A stretch of DNA of 19,217 bases from Fidelibacterota bacterium (GTDB lineage: Bacteria > Marinisomatota > Marinisomatia > Marinisomatales > TCS55). Of the stretch, positions 16,632 through 19,217 are shown one piece after another. Every line of letters begins with the position of its first letter. Position 1 is the first letter of the stretch. The translations under genes were made by a program, and so were the position numbers. Below the pieces are notes generated by a model that was not told where the DNA came from, made no database searches, and saw only the letters and a list, made by a program, of their open reading frames with translations. The stretch lies in assembly GCA_004124535.1 (NCBI GenBank), contig SCKQ01000044.1, positions 1 through 19,217 of the forward strand, given 5' to 3'.

Positions 16632-16637
16632 TATAAT
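16632..16637 (+). promoter_or_regulatory. Possible -10 box for the cold-shock gene
   Basis: A consensus TATAAT lies 31 nt before the cold-shock ATG, in a very AT-rich stretch. No good -35 box was found at 16-18 nt. This gene is not preceded by the module, so a different promoter is needed. Confidence 0.35.
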
Positions 16638-16668
16638 ATAATTAAGTTCAATTAACAGTGAGGAAATA

Positions 16669-16866
16669 ATGCAAAAAGGAAAAGTTAAATTCTACAATAC
16701 AACGAAAAGATATGGTTTCATCACAGGTGATGATGGGACAGACTATTTTTTCCATCAAACTGGATTATCTGATGATATTTATGTCAAGGATAATGATAAT
16801 GTAGAATTTGAGGTTGCTGAAGGGGATAGAGGGCAAAAAGCCGTAAATATATCGCTCGTAGATTAA
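16669..16866 (+). CDS. Cold-shock domain protein (CspA family)
   Basis: A 65-residue single cold-shock domain of normal length. GKVKFYNTTKRYGFITGDDG holds the RNP1-like motif (KRYGFI) and DYFFHQTGL the RNP2-like motif. Such proteins bind single-stranded RNA or DNA and melt RNA structure in the cytoplasm. ATG 16669 is supported by GAGGA at about 16660-16664. The module terminator begins 9 nt after the stop. The 5' region does not contain a module, in contrast to most neighbours, suggesting separate regulation. The name cspA is not assigned because paralogues cannot be told apart here. Confidence 0.93.
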   Translation: MQKGKVKFYNTTKRYGFITGDDGTDYFFHQTGLSDDIYVKDNDNVEFEVAEGDRGQKAVNISLVD

Positions 16867-16875
16867 CCGCAAAAA

Positions 16876-16896
16876 CCCCGCATTGCGGGGTTTTTT
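16876..16896 (+). terminator. Rho-independent terminator, module copy 10
   Basis: CCCCGC/GCGGGG (16876-16881 with 16885-16890, loop ATT) is flanked by AAAAA upstream and TTTTTT downstream. The stem can extend through A-T pairs and could work in both directions. Confidence 0.92.
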
Positions 16897-16901
16897 GTTT
16901 A

Positions 16902-16931
16902 TAGACAATTATGATCCTTGAGACTTAATAT
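16902..16931 (+). promoter_or_regulatory. Sigma70-like promoter, module copy 10
   Basis: TAGACA (16902-16907), an 18-nt spacer and TAATAT (16926-16931), followed by TGCTCTGCAAGGA as in copy 7. The AAGGA at 16940-16944 is well placed for the TTG at 16953, not for the ATG at 16989. Confidence 0.76.
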
Positions 16932-16952
16932 TGCTCTGCAAGGAATTCTAAT

Positions 16953-16985
16953 TTGAACAATTACAAGGTCTATGGATTGAGTTAA
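16953..16985 (+). CDS. Possible 10-codon leader ORF or broken start of the next gene
   Basis: The TTG at 16953 lies 8 nt after AAGGA and reads MNNYKVYGLS then TAA (16983-16985). It is in the same frame as the gene beginning at 16989, with one codon between. It may be a leader peptide with reinitiation, or the original N-terminus cut off by a stop codon. Nothing else supports it as a functional peptide. Confidence 0.3.
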   Translation: MNNYKVYGLS

Positions 16986-16988
16986 ATC

Positions 16989-17573
16989 ATGGGCATATGT
17001 ATCCAGACGTACGATATCTTACGGACGGAGTTATTCAAGCCGGCTGCGGCCCTAAAAGCTGATTATTTCAAACAGCATCTGCTGGATAACATATTTCAGA
17101 AAAAACCGTACAAACTGGTAGGGACCAAGCATGATGGTTCCCGGACCTTTGATGACTACCTCGATAATGACAATCTACCAGAATACTGTTTCAGGGATCA
17201 GACTAATGACAGAAAATTTTGGGTAGAGATAGAACATCGCAGCAGGTGGCGCGGAGGATACCCTCATCAATATGTGCTCTCCATCGCAGGGAAACGGTTG
17301 GCCCGCTATAAAAAATATGATGCGCTCAGACGCATGTTCTTAGGGATCACCGTTGGGGGTGAGAATAAATACGGTGATCTACTGGAATACTATTTGGTGC
17401 CGGTCAGATTTATCAATTCCGGCAGTGTAATCTACAGGAAAATGCTGCAGTACTTTGTAATCAGGAATGTGGATTCAGCAGTGCATGATCCGGAAAGTCC
17501 ATTGTCATCTGCAGCGCTGTGGGCCCGTTTCAACTGGAAACGTACCGCCTCTGGCAAAGAAATCCGGCAATGA
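16989..17573 (+). CDS. Conserved-looking protein of unknown function
   Basis: The 194-residue product has no signal peptide or membrane helix and looks cytoplasmic. Its centre has CFRDQTNDRKFWVEIEHRSRW, a D...(x)E-x-H/K-R pattern of strand followed by a basic stretch, somewhat like PD-(D/E)xK nuclease folds. However, the final residue is His rather than Lys and no other nuclease evidence is seen, so this is only a hint. LLEYYLVPVRFI is another strand-like segment. ATG 16989 lacks a good ribosome site; the nearby AAGGA serves TTG 16953 instead. It overlaps the next gene by ATGA, so the two are probably translated together. I do not recognise the family. Confidence 0.65.
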   Translation: MGICIQTYDILRTELFKPAAALKADYFKQHLLDNIFQKKPYKLVGTKHDGSRTFDDYLDNDNLPEYCFRDQTNDRKFWVEIEHRSRWRGGYPHQYVLSIAGKRLARYKKYDALRRMFLGITVGGENKYGDLLEYYLVPVRFINSGSVIYRKMLQYFVIRNVDSAVHDPESPLSSAALWARFNWKRTASGKEIRQ

Positions 17574-17758
17574 TTGTCTGGACCTGGCGCTGGAAAGATG
17601 ATGATGGTATCCGCTATACGGAACGGTTCTACGATGACGGTTCCAAACATGTGACCGAATATCACCCCGACTTTGTCTGGGATTATCGCGTGACCAAGGA
17701 TGGCAAAAAATTGGCTGAAGTCCATATGCCCAAGTTCGATGACCTGGATGATAAATGA
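17570..17758 (+). CDS. Small acidic protein translationally coupled to the preceding gene
   Basis: The 62-residue product begins MIVWTWRWKDDDGIRYTE and ends in the acidic MPKFDDLDDK. It is rich in Trp, Tyr, Asp and Lys, with an alternating pattern that suggests a small beta-sheet. ATG 17570 overlaps the upstream TGA (ATGA at 17570-17573), a classic coupling arrangement and a better start than the upstream in-frame ATG at 17519 inside the previous gene. No family was recognised. The 201 nt that follow contain no module and no clear hairpin terminator. Confidence 0.55.
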   Translation: MIVWTWRWKDDDGIRYTERFYDDGSKHVTEYHPDFVWDYRVTKDGKKLAEVHMPKFDDLDDK

Positions 17759-17959
17759 TTGATCCGGCCTAGCCTGAAAACACCCAGCTCCTCCGCGCGC
17801 CGATATAAGCGGATATAACCTGTGAAATGTGATATAAATCATTTAATAAAAACCTCTGCGTGCTTTATATTATACTATCGGTGAATAGCCGATGTGGTAA
17901 GGGGTTAGTTTATCCCGCGGCGTTGTTACATTAAAAAGATTAAAACCGGGAGAGGAATT

Positions 17960-18766
17960 ATGATGTTGCTTAAACGTATTCGGGTAGCGAATGTTGCCCC
18001 ATTTTTGTTTTTAAGGTGGACGCCATGTCTGCTTTTTATTTTTCTGTTAACACCACTAGAAAATATCTATGCCCAGGATGATGATACTGGCGAAATATTC
18101 TGGGGTGAAGAAGAGGAAGATGAAGAATTCTTCGAGGAAGATGAGGAATTCTTTGAGGAAGATGAGGAATTCTTTGAGGAAGATGAAGATGCATTCTTTG
18201 ATGAGGAAGAAGGAGAAGATGAATTCTTCGAAGATGAGGGTGAATTCGAAGAAGATGAATTCGATGAGGGAGAACTTTCCAGTACTGAATTATCCGATGA
18301 GGCCATGAAAATTGGCTATACACTTACTATCCATGGCGCATCACCGGGGCTGGTCAGTCATTCGCTCTATACCTACAATTCCTTTGCGAATTTCAGGCTG
18401 GGAGTTGAAATGCCCGTACTGATGCAGATCATGGGGATCCGTTTCCGGTTAGGGGCAGAATTGGGGACGATGAAGTTCGAGGACTATTATCCGCCAGCCA
18501 CAGCCACCTATTCTGGGATGACGCTCATAGGCCTTGTGTCAATACCTGCCGGGGCCAGTCAAGTGAAATTAGGCGGCGGACTGGTGGGCGGCAGTGTCGG
18601 TATGATAGTGGAAACCACCTACGGTCTTACCATCGGCAACGCCCTGGGAATCCGGCTTGGTATGCGCTACACAGGTAGTGCTGGGGCCAAGAATTCAGAG
18701 GATGTCCCCTTTGAAGGTCCGGCCAGCTGGCTTGAAGGCGTTTTTGTCCTGGCGGTGACCCTCTAA
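17960..18766 (+). CDS. Envelope protein with acidic EEFFEED repeat and outer-membrane-barrel-like domain
   Basis: The 268-residue product has a long signal peptide (about 1-39; hydrophobic LLFIFLLTPL, ending ENIYAQ). A very acidic segment follows (about 50-106) made of EEFFEED-type repeats. A Gly-rich domain of alternating strands (about 117-268; FRLGVEMPVL, IRFRLGAELG, KLGGGLVGGSVGM, GIRLGMRYTG) resembles a small outer-membrane beta-barrel and ends in the hydrophobic FVLAVTL, with a terminal Leu rather than the usual Phe. The acidic part may bind Ca2+ or basic partners in the periplasm; that is a guess. The ribosome site GAGAGGA precedes tandem ATGs (17957 and 17960), so the exact start is uncertain by one codon. 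A second exported-protein gene follows after 24 nt. Confidence 0.65.
   Translation: MMLLKRIRVANVAPFLFLRWTPCLLFIFLLTPLENIYAQDDDTGEIFWGEEEEDEEFFEEDEEFFEEDEEFFEEDEDAFFDEEEGEDEFFEDEGEFEEDEFDEGELSSTELSDEAMKIGYTLTIHGASPGLVSHSLYTYNSFANFRLGVEMPVLMQIMGIRFRLGAELGTMKFEDYYPPATATYSGMTLIGLVSIPAGASQVKLGGGLVGGSVGMIVETTYGLTIGNALGIRLGMRYTGSAGAKNSEDVPFEGPASWLEGVFVLAVTL
18113..18199 (+). repeat. 21-bp tandem repeat coding EEDEEFF
   Basis: Three 21-bp units (18113-18133, 18134-18154, 18155-18175) of GAGGAAGATGAGGAATTCTT type are nearly identical. They are followed by a 24-bp variant to 18199 and degenerate acidic codons to about 18270. All lengths are multiples of three, so the frame is kept. Such repeats usually vary in copy number by slippage. 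Confidence 0.9.
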
Positions 18767-18790
18767 TCATCTTTGCTATTTAAGCATTAA

Positions 18791-19217
18791 ATGAAATATA
18801 AAAGACCGCCTGCAGCTATAAAGTATTTCATAGTCGTTTATTACTGTCTGTTTACAGCGGTAATTCCCCTCTCTGCTGCCGTAAACGTTTCAGTCACATA
18901 TCATCCCGATGATAGAATCATGGAAGATTATATCAATAATACTTATGATATGACAATAACCGTAACGTTTACAGGCACGGATTTGGCTACCTATAATGGC
19001 GAAAAGGCTCAATTACAAATGGATTATGTTGTTGGTGGCGGTGATATTGATCTAGCTCCCGATTTCAGTGACGTACATATTTATTCACCTAAAACTATAG
19101 ATAATGGGGTAGTAATATGGGAATTAAGTGCTTCGGAAATTAATACCAAATTAATAGAAGAGGCCATCCAACAGTCAGTAGATCATTACCATCTTGATTT
19201 CCAAATTCTTTATTATG
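18791..19217 (+). CDS. Exported protein of unknown function, 5' part only
   Basis: From ATG 18791 the frame stays open to the window edge (142 codons). The N-terminus is signal-peptide-like: basic KYKRPPAAIK, then hydrophobic YFIVVYYCLFTAVIPLSAA. The mature part is strand-rich with many Thr, Val and Asp residues (DMTITVTFTGTD), as in exported beta-sandwich domains of the cohesin or cadherin-like type. The visible part does not identify a family. It lies 24 nt after the previous gene without a terminator, so the two may share a transcript. Confidence 0.6.
   Translation, partial: MKYKRPPAAIKYFIVVYYCLFTAVIPLSAAVNVSVTYHPDDRIMEDYINNTYDMTITVTFTGTDLATYNGEKAQLQMDYVVGGGDIDLAPDFSDVHIYSPKTIDNGVVIWELSASEINTKLIEEAIQQSVDHYHLDFQILYY

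Noticed and set aside
222..16931. Integron-like gene cassette array, given single genes with a shared repeat between them
   Set aside because: No integrase gene is visible, the repeat has no attC-type RYYYAAC/GTTRRRY core pair, and each copy contains a promoter, unlike cassettes of an integron.
222..16931. CRISPR array or REP/BIME cluster
   Set aside because: Copies lie kilobases apart with genes between them, no regular spacers exist, and the element is explained by terminator and promoter parts.
18036..18323. Overlapping reading frames on both strands rich in Ser, Lys or His/Pro
   Set aside because: They are shadows of the acidic codon repeat of the 17960-18766 gene and lack start sites and independent support.

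Overview
The window looks like a chromosomal stretch of a Gram-negative, probably marine or heterotrophic bacterium of the FCB group (Marinimicrobia-like, or a relative such as Calditrichota or Ignavibacteria). This is inferred from a C-terminal tail typical of type IX secretion sorting domains (ending GEYMQTREMVLLK), many exported or lipid-anchored proteins, an Npt-type nucleotide transporter fused to HEAT repeats and a cyclic-nucleotide domain, and moderate-to-low GC. No rRNA or complete tRNA gene, integrase, transposase or CRISPR array is visible, so the taxonomic call is only suggestive.

Layout: the tail of a DUF885 protein (2-205); a small lipoprotein (313-807); a Tat-exported flavin amine oxidase (1052-2521); a relic of a type IX-secreted protein (about 2565-2753); on the minus strand, a 1076-residue ADP/ATP-carrier-like transporter with HEAT and cyclic-nucleotide domains (2989-6219); divergently, a Crp/Fnr regulator (6716-7396); a lipoprotein gene interrupted by an in-frame TAG (7586-8173); a secreted FG-GAP/cadherin-like repeat protein with a scarred 3' end (8297-10327); a GMC oxidoreductase and GH29 alpha-L-fucosidase pair (10458-14093); a TPR protein (14326-15705); an SGNH hydrolase (15812-16498); a cold-shock protein (16669-16866); two overlapping unknown genes (16989-17758); and an envelope protein with an acidic repeat followed by a truncated exported protein (17960-end).

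The most striking feature is not a gene. At ten gene boundaries, nearly always on the plus strand, a related intergenic module recurs. It consists of a CCCCGC/GCGGGG hairpin with a T-tract (a Rho-independent terminator), running straight into TTTATAGACATTTA and, exactly 18 nt after the TAGACA-like -35 box, a TAATAT or TAAAAT -10 box. One module therefore ends the upstream gene and starts the downstream one. The seven copies with a gene close downstream keep the 18-nt spacing although the spacer sequence varies. Two copies facing an opposite-strand gene or a long non-coding stretch (after 2779 and after 6398) have decayed promoters, and a third (867-890) has lost the promoter entirely. The result is a row of mostly single-gene transcription units separated by a dispersed terminator-promoter repeat.

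Several places show gene decay or rearrangement: the type IX relic, two compensating junctions at the end of the repeat protein, the nonsense codon in the lipoprotein, a stop codon between a module-linked ribosome site and the next gene at 16953-16989, and a partial Met-tRNA-like fragment near 931. The genes do not form one pathway; most have envelope, secretion or glycan-related roles.
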